A DNA stretch of 64,000 bases from Hemerocallis citrina (taxonomy: Eukaryota > Streptophyta > Magnoliopsida > Asparagales > Asphodelaceae), in the NCBI GenBank assembly GCA_017893485.1, contig JACEHZ010000367.1:1-64000 (forward strand), given 5' to 3'. The position numbers were made by a program, and so were the translations under genes. The notes under the pieces were generated by a model. It made no database searches. It was not told where the DNA came from and worked only from the letters and a program-made list of their open reading frames with translations. Below are positions 46,470 through 59,000 of the stretch, in pieces (within the stretch, counting starts at the first letter, position 1; every line of letters starts with the position of its first letter).

Positions 46470-47097
46470 GTAAGTCACCAGCAGTGACAACCCAACCGAG
46501 TCTGACTGGAGATCCCAAGAAGCCGGTTCAATGGGTAGAAACAAGCTGGACTTCGGTGACTATTATGGAACACTGACTCAGAGATTAAATTCTCATAAAT
46601 TAATGCCCAGGTGGCTGTACGAGGTTGTACAATGATATCCCATCCCTATGGTGACAGTGTTCCTGTGTGATCTGGTTAGGATGAGTTCTAAACTCTTAAC
46701 AGGTCCAAACATTATTATGTAGGGTTGACTCCGATCACCAACCCTTTGAGGACTTACCTATATGAGAGGTCGTGAAGGCCGCGACTATAGGACAGGGCGA
46801 TCCCAGACAACTCTCATGAATATGGAAAAAGAGCGCATGGCCATTCAAAAGCGCCACCCGATAGACCCAAGAACCTCTAGCGTACTATGTGTGCTATTTT
46901 CTGAATCTGAGTCAAGAAGTCTGATTCAAGGCATAGTCCATCAAGCACTTCTTCAGACAAAGACAATAGTCACTACGTGAGATTCAAGGCTGTAGTCCAT
47001 CTCATTTATGCATAGTATACTCTTGCCCAGAACTTCTACATCATTATTCTTTTGTTATCACTGTCTTTGGAACTTTGTTTTGGGGGGGGGGGGGGGT
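46470..47097 (+). other. Copia 3 3' UTR and polypurine tract
   Basis: Non-coding sequence downstream of RNase H. It ends in a run of 15 G (47082-47096), which occupies the position of the polypurine tract one base before the 3' LTR. Confidence 0.7.
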
Positions 47098-47894
47098 TGT
47101 TGGCTGTTTCCTTCTCAAAACCAAGATTCCCTTCTCCTTTTTTAGTCCCACATCGGTGGGAAGGTATGCCATATGAATGGATATAATACAAACCATTCTT
47201 TACCCCATTGTAGTCTTGTGTGGTGTGGAGAGAACCCGTGGGCCACACGCGCGCGCCGCCGCCGCCGCCTGGCCCGGTTCGGTTCGGTTCGGCGCGCGTA
47301 GTGGGCACGGGTGTGTGCGCCCGCATCTGCGGACACGAATGCCGATCCGAAATTGCTCTTCGGGTTCGGGTTGAGATCCAAAACTTCTTTTTGCTGTTTA
47401 TTTTTTTTCCTTTTGACTAATTCCTCCTAAACGTTGGATTAGTTTTTTCAGATCCGAAAAACTAGTCTTCTTTTTCTCCCAACGTTCACACGTTCTTGTA
47501 TCTATATATTCCAAACTCCTATTCTTCTCCAACGACTGGAAAATCAGATCACATCCACAAAGAAAAACTCCTTCGCTGCTTTCACAAACCCTTCTCTGGT
47601 TCGCTGCATCCACAAGCTTCCGCTCCCTTTCTTTTTCACCTTCGTTCTGGGCAAGGCTAAGTTCGGGTCAATCTCTCGACATTGTGTGCGACAGCGAGAC
47701 GCCGGTGATACCGGGGGTTTTACCACTAGGAGCATCTGCGACGAGTCTGCACATAAGACCGCGGATCAACTCTTAGGGCAGTGCGTTCCGCGCGTCTTCC
47801 CCATAGGCCGGTAACTCCGTTCTAAATTTATTTTATTTCTTTCTTATATACAGTTGCCAAAGAAATCAAGGATTCGAGACACTTTTACACAATA
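47098..47894 (+). repeat. Copia 3 3' LTR (797 bp)
   Basis: TGTTGGCTGTTTCC ... TTACACAATA; the terminal CA is TA here, one transition from the 5' LTR end. Contains (GGTTC)n at about 47275-47292 and an A/T-rich insert (about 47380-47458) not in the 5' LTR. Confidence 0.88.
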
Positions 47895-47899
47895 GTTGT

Positions 47900-48688
47900 A
47901 GCTATTGCAGCTACCATATCTTGTATTTATCGTGCACAAAGCACTTATTAAAATAAATATCATTTCAAACTTAAGACTTGGGCTCAATAATCTGGAAGAA
48001 AGATTGCAACTTTGCATATCTAATGCACACAATGACTAACACCTAGACATTATATGACCTCAATCCCCAATTTCTATTAAAAACATCACAATATTGATTC
48101 AGAAGTGAGAAGAAATGGAATAGTTACAAAGTGGACTTCCATGCATGTAATAAAAAGACATTCTAAGCTTTGTCCTAAACTTCACACAATTCACCTCATA
48201 CTGATCCTTTTGTTGCTTGCAAAGGATCCAATTTACTAACCTATAAAAATATTTAAGCAAAGGGCAAAAGTGTATACCCAAAACAATCACATAGACATCT
48301 TACAAACTCGAAAACAACATCTGCAAACCCATTAAACTAAAAACAACATTTTTTTTGCCATTTACTCTTCCTGTCATTCTATATATATTTAAGAAAAAGG
48401 ATGCAAGAAAGCACATCGTTCTATCTCAAATAGAAGAAAACAACAACCAAGCCTTGCAAAAAAATACAGGTTCAGTTAAAGGAAAGAAATGCAACGCTGT
48501 CTTTCGTTCTCTCGCGTTGGCCTATACTATTTTATTTTCCCATATACAGGGCCTATGCAGAGGTGGTTTAAAAACAGGGAGGGTTAAAGTAAAAATCATG
48601 TGGATTGCACTTATAAATGGCCTCTCTACCAAACATAAATGACCTCTCTACCAACTTTAAAACTTACCTGTGGTGGGACTTGAGATTG
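47900..48688. other. Non-coding interval left of the CACTA genes
   Basis: No gene recognised. It may contain the 3' subterminal region of the CACTA element, with a small repeat of CCTCTCTACCAA (about 48618-48655), but a CACTA terminus was not found. Confidence 0.4.
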
Positions 48689-51600
48689 CTACCTTATTAA
48701 TTGTGACATCTGCTCCTGCAGGAGTGCCACTTGTGCCTTCAATTGTGTCATCTCCTCATTCTGAGTCCCACTAGAAGTAGATGCACGGTGGCCGAAGAAC
48801 CGAGTAGGGATTGGTCCTAGCCCCAGACCACGTACACGACGATGCCTCTCTTTTCCCCTCGCTTCAGTCAAGACAAGGCGCTGCCGGGTAAATGGGTCGG
48901 TGGAAGCCGCCATAGAGTTGGAGGAAGAAGTGGAAGAGATTTCATCATACTTCTTTCTAGCCGCAGTCTGTAAAAGGACGGGAATTAACAAAATACAAGA
49001 TATTTATTCAATTTGGACATTATTTTGTCAAAATAAAGGAATCATTATAACTAAGGAGTACCACAATGAGCTCTGCCGCATGGGTCGCAAACATCCCATC
49101 TTTGGACCTATGAGTGGCGTCGAAAAAATCTATATCGCCAAAGGTCGTAGGACCCATTTCTTCTTCCTATATATTAGTAAGTTGACTTCATTATAAACAT
49201 ATAATTGTAAGCCAAAACTGTTCAATTTGATTGCGCTTACCATTTCTTTCCGAACGAGAGCAAAGCTCTGTATACCAGCGGTGTGCAACACAAGCTGCTT
49301 TGAATGGCTGGCAACACCGATCTCTGCCCTTTTCTGTACATTCCACAATGACTTCATTATACAACCACGATGTCATTAAAAGTTGATTAGTAATGTAATT
49401 ACCTGCCCAACTGCCGAACTCCAGTAGTGAATAAGGAATTGCCAATCCGAAGGCTCCACCTTGGGTGGAACATCCCTTGCATTATCTGCCTCGGACCGGA
49501 TTTTTTCATTATACTTTACCTTCAAATCACTCTTGTGGTCTCTCCACTTCTTCGACAATGACTTTTCAACCCAATAATTAAGTGAGTTCGGAAAAGAGAA
49601 GTATTGCTGCATATTTTGGAAATATTAACAAAAGGATAACTGAATTACATAAACCAACTATCATTCATTTAGTTTTTTTATATGGGGAATACTTTGATTG
49701 TTGAAATAGCACTCACCTTTGTCGTGGTGGGTACCTTCAGCCAACTCTCGTATGAAAAAGAAATTATGCGAGAGTTCCTTGCAATTACACCAATGAACGA
49801 CGCAGATTTACTTGCATTATCTCCTACCGGCTGTCCGAGAGTGTTGTCCTCCACAACAATCCGTTCATCATTCTTCAGTTTCCATACATCTGCCATCCTT
49901 GTTCGCCCTCTATGTTTCTTAACAGTAGGCGTGCTTCCCTCTCCCCCTCCGTTTGACTGTGATGTGTTGAATTTATATGCAAATATTTGTACTCATTTAC
50001 CTATTAAAATGGCTTGTTTTCGCTGATATTGTCTATAATTCATCTTATTTCTATATGATTTCATTAAATTAATTATTTTTGAAGAAATAATATTTTTGAT
50101 GCAAAAAGTAAAGAATTGTGGAAAAAATCAACAAACAAAGTAAAATAATTGATTTATTATTTTTTTATTGTTTTGTTGAGTTAAAAGTGTGACAAATAAA
50201 TTGTAAAAGGATTTTTATACGCTAATATGATATATAGTTAGTTAATTAATTTTAAACTAATTAAATTTATTTTATTTAAAAATCCTAATTTCAGGTATTA
50301 TTTTGTGTATGCAGAAGCACGTGGTGAGCAGAAAAGGCAGAAAAGAAGGAAAGAGAAACAAATAAAATTCTGCATTATGAAAGGAAGGAAATAAAGGAAG
50401 AATGTGGACTTTTCTGCAAAAGTGCAAACCCTAAAGCTTCTCTCCGTTTTCCTATAAATACAAACCAAAGAGAGGGTACAAACTCAGGAGGTGACGGCTG
50501 TACAATAACTCAAAAGAAGAAAAAGAAAAAAATAAGAGAGAGAGAAGGCGGGTGCGAATTCCAAGGCGAAAAGCAGCGTGTGGGCAGTAGGGCTGTGTTT
50601 TTTTGGCGCAGTATTCGAAGTGCACCCAACGAAGCGATTTGACTTGGCAACTTTTCGTTCTCTCTCTCTTGCGTGCCGACTAAGAACCAAAGAAGAAGAG
50701 AGAAGCCAGCGTCACGCGTCCTGTTTTTCGAAGTGACAGCGGAAGCAGCAAGGCACGCTGACGTGGGCGACTTCTTCTCCTCAGCACGCGTGCGGCACGT
50801 GCGCTACAGGACGAAAACGACAGCATCACCTCGGCTCCCGTGCGAACCCGTGCGAACCCAGAGCCCGCTGACCTGTCCATCTGACGTGACGCAGTCTTCG
50901 ACGCGCACGGTTTTCAAAGCGAGTTGACAGATTCTTTGGGCCCGGTTTTTGAGACAGAAAGAGAGAGAAGGAAACTGGTTTGCATTAATTTTTTGTATCT
51001 TTTCTTCTCTAAATTTTTCGATGCAATCACAAACAAATATGAACTGAATTTATTGTTCTAGAGGCTAAGGTGTAGCCGAGTTTTGAACACAAATTTTAAT
51101 TCCTTATTATCATTCTATTTTTCCTGGTTGTGTTTTAATTTTTATTATTTATGCGTACAACATGGTGGATAGACATTTGTATGATTTTTCAAATCATAAA
51201 GAGACCGAACAGGTAATTTGTGATTAATAAAAATTAAAACCGTATATTGGAGGACGTGACCGTTAAGAAATCCAATTTTTCAATTAATAATTTGGTGGAT
51301 AGACGAATGATTAATTGAGAATAGTTTTTAGACTACGTTGATAGAGTGGTTAATATCTTTAGGATTTTGGTCGACAATTGGGAAAGATAATATTTTGATT
51401 TATAAGGAATAATAATTTGTGTGTGTGATAAACGAGGTGAACCAAAAGCCCTAGAACTAATTTTACCATTAAAAAAAGTACAAGAGCTTCATAGTTTCAC
51501 AGCCCTCTCCCTCTTCACCAATTTAGTTAGATAATTAGATTAAGGTAATTTAGTTGCTTTATTATTTATAAAATTCGACCTTCCAAATAGTGATTCATCT

Positions 51601-51791
51601 AGCGATATCGGTACTCAGTAAAATATCTAGTCCCTGTGGGTTCGACACTCTACTCATCTATCTATATTACTTGTGCGATTTTGTCCACTTGCAAATATCA
51701 ACATCAGACTGCCACTATTATCTAATGGCTGCTCCTCCCTTTGCCCTTCGTTGCCTTCCACTATGTTGATCCTTTTTGCTTGCCTTGACAT
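48689..51791 (-). pseudogene. CACTA TnpA-like protein (Transposase_24, Ptta/En/Spm), split by a solo LTR
   Basis: TnpA-type proteins bind the subterminal repeats of CACTA elements. A start at 51791 gives MSRQAKRINIVEGNEGQ. After the solo LTR (51706-49960) the reading continues in a shifted frame with RGRTRMADVWKLKNDERI and NTLGQPVGDNASKSASF (49896-49678). The next exon has KKWRDHKSDLKVKYNEKI and DWQFLIHYWSSAVGQ (49612-49420), then KRAEIGVASHSKQLVLHTAG and FALVRKEM (about 49345-49250), the family's conserved HTxG/SFA block. Then TTFGDIDFFDATHRSKDG (about 49160-49080). The last exon (about 48975-48689) has RQRLVLTEARG and a C-terminal coiled coil QLKAQVALLQEQMSQLIR. Introns are inferred from GT/AG signals. 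Confidence 0.72.
49960..51706 (+). mobile_element. Solo LTR (1747 bp) with target duplication GACTG
   Basis: Starts TGATGTGTTGAATTT and ends AATATCAACATCA, flanked on both sides by GACTG (49955-49959 and 51707-51711). Plus orientation is suggested by TATAAATA at 50453-50460 and a GGGTTCGACACTC segment close to the right end, as in plant gypsy (Tat/Athila-like) LTRs. No internal region is present, so an element was removed by LTR-LTR recombination. Short ORFs in the GC-rich middle (50480-50930) are not supported. Confidence 0.88.
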
Positions 51792-52070
51792 CTTGGACTT
51801 GTCACAGAATCAATAAAATCATTAGAGAAGGAAAATTAACAGATAATTAAAACAAATTATTAGATTAACATACAACATGTTCAAAATTACAAGACATATA
51901 ATGTTACAACAAGATTTAAGACATGAATATTAGAAGACATATAATATTAAAATGGAAAATCAAGCAAATGACTATAAATTGATGCGTACATAATATTTGT
52001 GATACAAATAGCAAAATCGATATGAAAATTACATGTCTTAAAACCAAGGAGTATATCATCCTCTTGAAAA
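51792..52070. other. CACTA intergenic interval
   Basis: AT-rich spacer between TnpD 3' end and TnpA start; no gene. Confidence 0.45.
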
Positions 52071-55000
52071 CTACAATACAACATCTTCCAATACATCACC
52101 CTCTTCTCCATCCCTGCGGAGCCAAGTAGGGCAAATATTGTCGTCAGTTGTGTTTACATCAAACATAGGAAACTCAGAAGCAATGTAACTGTTCATGACT
52201 TCATCGTCTTCATCTTTTGAAGTATCGCCCAGTTGGGATACATCTCTTGGTTGCATAATAAGAGCCACATACGATTTTGGCAGGGTTGGATCTTCAATGT
52301 AGAACACTTGTAGCACTTGGGTTGGGAACACAAATGGTTCGTGGCTAATGTGTGTACCGGTATGAATCAATTTTGAGAAGTTTACAACTGTGAAGTCTAA
52401 CTTATCCTTTTTATTAGCAAAATTCTTATCAAACTCAGCCCAATCCCCATGAAATAAGACTACACAAAAATGACCAAAATAATTCAACTCAATGATATCC
52501 GTAAGCACCCCATAGTAGTCAATATCTCCATCTACAGGTCTCGTGTCGGACTGGGAAGCATAACTTCTAGTCTTAGAAGTCACTACCATTCCACTATTTT
52601 AAGACTTCAAATTACATTCACGATCCTTAGTACGAAATCTAAAACCATTATATATATATCCTCCGTATCTTTTGACCATCTTATGGGGACCTTTGGCAAA
52701 TATTTTTATTTCAAATGACACACCTTCCGGACCCAAAGAATGTACCTATAAATTTTGCACAAATCGTATCGGCACCGTGAATAATTAAGATATAATCAAG
52801 AATGACTTGCATTTTCTTAATTCACCTACATGAGATTCAAACCACTTATGAAATTTTTCATTCATCAACTTGTTTTGTTCACATGGTTGCAGTCTTCTTG
52901 GTCTAGCCCTTCTTTTGATGTCTCTGACATATTCGCTAAAATATAGGGAAATGAATAAGGAAAAACAAATGTAAGTTAATATCGTACTCTACAATTTTCA
53001 TTATATTCGATTTAAATTAAATACCGACTTACTTTTGAAATGGCTCCACTGATGCATGGTGGTCTAGCACATATCGATGTGCTTGTTCCCATGTTAAGTT
53101 ATCTAATTCAAATGCATCAACTTTACCAATAGTAGTGCCAGTGGTATTGAAAAGATATTTAGCCCCATCAAGGTTGGAATTGTCTGGATTTCTCCTCGGT
53201 CTAGTCAAAGATGTCTCTACACCCTGCAGATACCTGGAACAAAAAATTGAACACTCCTCTGATAGATACCTTTGAGCTATTGAGCCTTCAGGATATGCTC
53301 TATTTTTAACATAACCCTTAAGTCGATAAAGATACCTAAACATGTAAAATTAATGAATTAGAACGGTGTATGGGAATACAAGAAATGAGATATTGAGAAT
53401 TCAGGTTTGTAAGATGCATGAATTCCTTTATCTCTCAATGGGATACATCCACCGATAATGAACAGGACCCCTCATTCTGGCTTCACTAGCAAGGTGGATT
53501 ATTAAGTGAATCATTACAGTGAAGAATGATGGAGGAAATATCATCTCCATTTTACTAAGTGTCAATGCCGCACGCTGCTCCAATTGGTCAATATCTTCAA
53601 CAAGAAGCACTCTTAAGCAAATTCCTTTATATATGCTACAAAGATCTTTTAGGAGAGTAGTGATTTGCTCACACATTGAAGACCTTAGGGCCACAAGAAG
53701 GAGATCCTGCATCAAGATGTGGTAGTCGTGTGACTTTAGACCCTGAAGCCTCTTCTACTTAAAGTTCACACACCTTCCTATCTTAGAAGAATAGCCATCT
53801 GGAACTTTAAGTTCCAGTAGAACTTTGCAAAACAATTCCAACTCCGATTTTGACATTGAATAAATTGCAGGAGGTAAGCGTACTCTCCTGTTCGGTAATT
53901 CCTCTGGGTGCAACTCATGTCGGATGCCTATTGACTTCAAATCAAGGCGGCTCTTGAGATTGTCCTTTGTCTTCCGGTCATCTCCCATAACTATTCCAAT
54001 ATAATTTTCACCAATATTTTTTCTGATATGCATCACATGTAAATTATGTCGCAATAAGTTGAATTTCTAATATGGCAACTTGAAGAAAATACTCTTCTTC
54101 TTCCATGCGCCTAAACCCGTCATATTGTGATACTCATCTTCGTCACATAGATCGGTCTCCTCATGTTGCTCCTCCCTTGCTCTTTTCTTGCCCTTTTTGC
54201 TGACTTGTGGTTCTTTTCCATATTTGAACTGATGACCATTTACCCGCCTCAAAATATTTGACCCAGAAGAAGCTTCAGGAGCATGTTCCCACTCATCGGT
54301 ACCATCAAATGTCGCTGTCTCTGTCCGAAATATATGTGTGTCATGCAACCATATCCTATGACCCATATAACGAAACTTTTTGCCATTATACAACCATCTT
54401 GAATTAGTTTGGTCAGCACAACAAGGACATTCATAACGTCTTTTAGTACTATATCCAGATAAATTTGCATATGCGGAAAAATCATTGATTGTCCAAGTCA
54501 TCGCGACCCGAAGAGAAAATATTTCTTTAGCCATTGCATCATAGGTTGGAACACCCTCCCACAATTTCTGAAGTTCATCTATTAACGGCTGTAGGTACAC
54601 ATCTATATCATTTCCGGGATCTTTCGGTCCAGAAATTATCATGGACAAAATAAATAAGGACTGCTTCATGCATTTCCAAGGGGGAAAATTGTATGGTATT
54701 AACACAACAGGCCATATGCTGTATGTACTACTCATTTGCCTAAAAGGGTTGAAACCATCACTAGCTAATCCAAGTCTCACACTGCGAGGATCTTCTGCAA
54801 AATTGGGATATCTTTTATCGAATTTTTTCCAAGATTGAGAATCAGCAGGATGTCTAAGAATCCCATCATTATTACGATCTTCAGCATGCCATATCAGAAG
54901 AAGTTTTCGAAGACATAAACAGTCTTTGTAGCCTAGGAATTAGAAGAAAGTAACACAATAGTTTGGCAGACTTCTTTCTCCTACTTCCCTTAATAGGCCC

Positions 55001-55356
55001 ACTAGTTTGATCGTCTTGATTTGGTGTTTCTGCCCATTTCGAAGAACCACAGACTTCACAATTCTCCAGACTTTCCTTACCTCTCGTGAAAAGCATACAG
55101 TCATTTGGACATGCTGCTATCTTCTCATACCCTAAATCGAAAGAATTTAGGAATTTTTTGATTTTATAGGAGGAGTTTGGAATACAAATATCTGGAAATG
55201 CTTTATTCAACAGTTCAAGTAGCATAGTGAAGGACTTGGCAGACCACCCGTTTAAACATTTGATCTGAAATAGTCTGACAATGAATGAGAACTTAGAGAA
55301 CTTGGTGCAATCACGATACAACGGAGTACTAGTATCTTCAAGCAACTTAGTGAATG
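52071..55356 (-). pseudogene. CACTA TnpD-type transposase (Transposase_21 with DUF4218/DUF4216), broken
   Basis: TnpD is the catalytic transposase of CACTA elements. The N-terminal part (55356-54881) reads FTKLLEDTSTPLYRDC-like sequence, KFLNSFDLGYEKIAACPNDC and CEVCGSSKWAETPN, the zinc-binding block. A frameshift near 54890 leads to RNNDGILRHPADSQSWKKFD and the Transposase_21 domain (RLGLASDGFNPFRQMSSTYS, PWKCMKQSLFILSMIISGPK, GYSTKRRYECPCC; 54780-54067). A TAG follows FKLPY where Trp is expected, then RHNLHVMHIRKNIGEN (54054 on). A TAG follows GRCVNFK where Gln is expected, then the DUF4218 block MQDLLLVALRSSM and HLASEARMRGPVHYRWMYP (53715-53428) and YVKNRAYPEGSIAQRYLSEE (53343-53029). The DUF4216 block (52589-52071) has YYGVLTDIIELNYFGHF and VLQVFYIEDP. 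The first codons lie beyond the Tat insertion. Confidence 0.85.
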
Positions 55357-55954
55357 TGATATGGCTAAAAATGGGGTTAAATCGGAACCGTCCCAATTGG
55401 GCACGAATCTTGAAGCTCAGGGGTAAAACGATAATTTCACCTACCAACGGGTCTGAAGCGGGTACTGGTTATCTTCCCCGAAGACCCACTTACCCGCAAA
55501 CGGATCCACCTCAACTGGGTGCAGGTTTCAACCCGCAGCAAACCCCGTCCAGAAGGGATAGAATTAGGGTTTCTGATTAAATCCTAATCAACGGCCCTGA
55601 TTCATATCTATCCCTTCACTGGGGATTAGGGATTACATTCCTTATCTAACCACAGGGGAATTACATTCCTAATCTGATCCCAGCAGTGCCTATAAATACC
55701 CCCCATCCATCTCCATTGAGAGGTAATCAATCTTTCTCTAGTTTTTGCGCTCTTTCACAATCTTCCCTGATTACTGACTTGAGCGTCGGAGGGTGCGTCG
55801 CCGGGAACAACCCCAGTGTCTTGCACTTTTTGCAGGTGTACGACAGGAGTCAGCGTCAAACTCCGACGGAACAGGTATACAGGTTTATTATTCAGTTTTC
55901 CTAAGAATCCACAAATACTATCTGTTTGCCCCCACACCAAATTTAGCGGCAACA
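55357..55954 (+). repeat. Tat copy 2, 5' LTR (598 bp)
   Basis: TGATATGGCTAAAAATGG ... AGCGGCAACA, with TATAAATA at 55691-55698. Matches the inverted LTR at 26209-25588. Confidence 0.92.
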
Positions 55955-55957
55955 GAT

Positions 55958-55974
55958 TGGCACCGTCTGTGGGA
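55958..55974 (+). promoter_or_regulatory. Tat primer binding site
   Basis: TGGCACCGTCTGTGGGA begins three bases after the LTR, the place of the tRNA primer. Copy 1 has the same site at 25584-25568. It is not initiator Met; the tRNA was not identified. Confidence 0.75.
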
Positions 55975-56025
55975 AACTAACGAATAGCAACCTCCCCTCT
56001 TCCCGTTGGACAGATCTCTCCAGCC

Positions 56026-59000
56026 ATGCCTCCTAGGAAAGTCAAATCCAGAGGGTCCAACCGAGGACCCAACCCCGATCAGCAACAAGAGGTTCCCCTT
56101 CAACCCGCTCAACAGCAGGGACAACTTCTTCCTCAGGCGGAGGACCCACTCCAACAGGGCCCGCCTGCTCCTCAGAACCAACAGCCTCCCAAAGGTCCCA
56201 ATCCGCAGAAACAGTCTCTCCATCCGGACCACGTCTCCATCCATAATGCCTCTTCGAACTCTCTGGCCTCTCACCATCCCCGAGCTTCCGATCACCACCA
56301 CACCGTCCTCAATCGGTAGAAGGATGAGGACCTTCGCCGCCATCTGGATGAAAAGCGGGCCCGAGAGGGAACCTCCCGCCAACACCATCCGGATGAGCGG
56401 TCTCCTCACCGCCGAGAATACAGAAGGTCCCCTACCCGAAGGGGGCGGAGAGAGTCCCCCGAACATTACAGAAGAAGGCCACACTCCCCCGCAGGTCGGC
56501 AACAGCCTAGGAACGATGAGGCACCCATCACCCGTGCCGAGTTCCAGCAGTTCCAAGCGACCGTCCTACAAGCTCTCAATCTCCGTCCCAACACCAATGC
56601 ACCCAAGATCCCCTCTCCTCCTCCGGTCCGAAGTCCTCACCGACGGTCACCATCTCCTCCTCTAGCTCCCAGCAACTCCCGGCATGTGCAAAGTCCTCGC
56701 CGCTCCAGGAGCTACCGTCGTCGTAGCCCTCGCTCTCCCTCGTACGAAGACGAGTCTAGAGGCTCGGCTGATTACCGTCGAAGGGACGACGCTGTGCACC
56801 GCCGTCTCCATGAAATGGAGAGGCGCTTGTGTCAGTTAGACCGAGAAGAAGAACTTAGAGGAAGGACCCTTCATCCTAGCATACCTCCTTTTCCCCGAAC
56901 CATAATGCATGCACCTGTACCAATCGGCTTCAAGCCTCCTCAATTTGAGACCTACTCCGGGGAAACTGACCCCGTCGATCACATCGAGAGCTTCAAGACC
57001 CTAATGCTCATCCATCAAGCTTCCAATGCTCTGCTCTGTAAAACCTTCCCCGTAACTCTCAAAGGTCCGACTCGAGAATGGTACTCTCGCCTCGCCCCAT
57101 CCTCAATATTCTCCTTCGAGCAATTCGAGACCCTCTTCGTCACCCATTTTGTAAGTAGCCATAGAACTGAGAAGACCAGCATCTCACTACTGTACCTCCA
57201 CCAGAAGAAGGGTGAGAAGTTGAGAGACTATGTGAAGAGGTTCACAGCTGAAGCCAGGTCTATAGCATCCCTCGACCAGTCGGTCGCTGCAGCAGCATTT
57301 CAGTCCAATGTCCTCAATTCCAACCTCCGCTCCTCCCTCGCCAAGAAGCCCCCACAGAACTTCTCTGACCTCCTCCTCCGAAGTGAAAAGTACATTCGGG
57401 TCGAAGAAGCCGAGCACCGCCCCAACTTGGAGGGGTCTTCCTCCGGGTTTAAGAGAAAGGGAACAGAAGAGGAAGGAGCCAAGAAGCTCCAGAAGGATAA
57501 TGCCGGCCAGCGCCGACCTCCCCCCAGATTCGAGAAGTTTACTCCCCTTACCACTAATGTCTCTACCATTCTGATGGAAGTTGAGAAGGAAGGGATCATA
57601 CCTCCTGCTCCTAGGATGAACACCTCTGCCAAGAAAAGGGATAAAGAGAAGTGGTGCCGTTATCATCGGGACCACGGCCACGACACCAACGATTGTCGGG
57701 CCCTGAAGAATGAGATAGAAGCCCTCATCCAGAGGGGGCAGCTGACAAGGTTCGTCAGAAAGGACCGAGCCAAACTTCCTCCCCCGCCTCGGGGGGCTAA
57801 TAAGCGTCTAGAATGCGATGAAACGCCCGACTTCGAGGAGGAGCATGTCCTGCACCTCATTCATGGGGGCCCAATGGAGGGCTCCTCAAACTCCTCTCGA
57901 AAGGCATTTATAAGAGAAGTCAATTCGGTTCGCGCCACCCCTCCTCCCAAAGGCCTCGGAGTGCCCATCACATTCTCAGATGAAGATCTTGAAGGTGTCC
58001 GCACCCCTCATTGTGACGCACTCGTCATCAGCCTCCACATGGCGAACTTCAAAGTGGAGAGGATCCTAGTGGACAACGGCAACTCCGTTAACATCCTCTT
58101 TTTCGCCGCTTTTAAAGGCCTAAAGCTCTTCCGAGACAGACTCAAGCCTGCCGGCTACACGCTCCATGGGTTCACGGGAGTACCAGTGACTATTGAAGGG
58201 GTGATCACCCTCGACGTAATCGCTGGCAAAACTCCTACTATCCGAACGGAGTCGATGGACTTTATGGTCGTGGATGTCCCTGCAGCCTACAATGTCATCC
58301 TAGGCCGACCCGGCCTAGTAGCTCTAGAAGCCGTTCCTTCGGCGTACCATCTTAAGATGAAATTCCCTACCCAGGCCGGAGTAGGGGAAGTAAGAGGCAA
58401 TCAGGAAACGGCCCGTAAGTGCTACATGACCTCTACCCTCGGACCAGTCCTCTCCTTAGAAACTCTGGAAATCCCCCAAGATGCTGCCCGACCGACGTCC
58501 GAGCCGGTGGATGAATTGGAGGCAGTGCTCTTCTCTGAGCAGGATCCAACTCGCAAGTTCTTTGTTAGCAAAACCCTCCCGTCCGCCCTATGCTCGGACA
58601 TTGTACAGTGCATCCGAAGGAACCAGGACCTTTTCGCCTGGTCAGCTGCAGACATGCCCGGAATTTCCGAAGAGCTCTTAGTCCACCACCTCAGCGTTGT
58701 TCCGGGGTCCAAACCGGTTCAACAGAAGAGGTGCAAGTTCGCCCTCAAACGACAGCTGGCTATAAAAAAGGAGGTGGACAAGCTCTTGAAGGCCCGGTTC
58801 ATACAAGAGGTAAACTATCCCAAGTGGTTGTCGAATGTAGTAATGGTGAAGAAGTCGAACGGGACTTGGAGGATTTGTATCGATTTTACCGATCTCAATA
58901 AGGCCTGCCCCAAAGATCCCTTCCCTCTTCCGAGTATTGACACTCTGATTGATGCCACTTCGGGACATGAGCTCCTCAGCTTCATGGATGCCTTCTCAGG

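Larger units (their letters stand above)
40603..47894 (+). mobile_element. Ty1/Copia retrotransposon 3, RT-deleted, with target duplication GTTGT
   Basis: 5' LTR 40603-41307, tandem duplication 40831-43359, gag-PR-IN-RH ORF 43833-46469, polypurine (G) tract 47082-47096, 3' LTR 47098-47894. Identical pentamers GTTGT flank it (40598-40602 and 47895-47899), so the element is whole at its ends. The LTRs have diverged by substitutions and indels, so it is not recent. No initiator-Met primer site follows the 5' LTR. Confidence 0.92.
48689..55356 (-). mobile_element. CACTA (En/Spm) DNA transposon, degenerate and incomplete
   Basis: Minus-strand order TnpD-type transposase (55356-52071) then TnpA-type Transposase_24 gene (51791-48689) is that of plant CACTA elements. 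The upstream end is cut by Tat copy 2 at 55356/55357; a solo LTR lies in the second gene. Neither CACTA terminus with its TIR is seen in the window. Confidence 0.8.

Noticed and set aside
47900..48700. CACTA terminal inverted repeat on the left side
   Set aside because: Searched by eye for CACTA...-type ends with subterminal repeats; none convincing.
50484..50927. GC-rich ORFs of 66-84 aa on both strands
   Set aside because: Inside the solo LTR, downstream of its TATA box; no domain and no conservation evidence.
57187..57681. Antisense 164-aa ORF over Tat gag
   Set aside because: Mirror of the gag reading frame; also seen in copy 1, as expected for a shadow.
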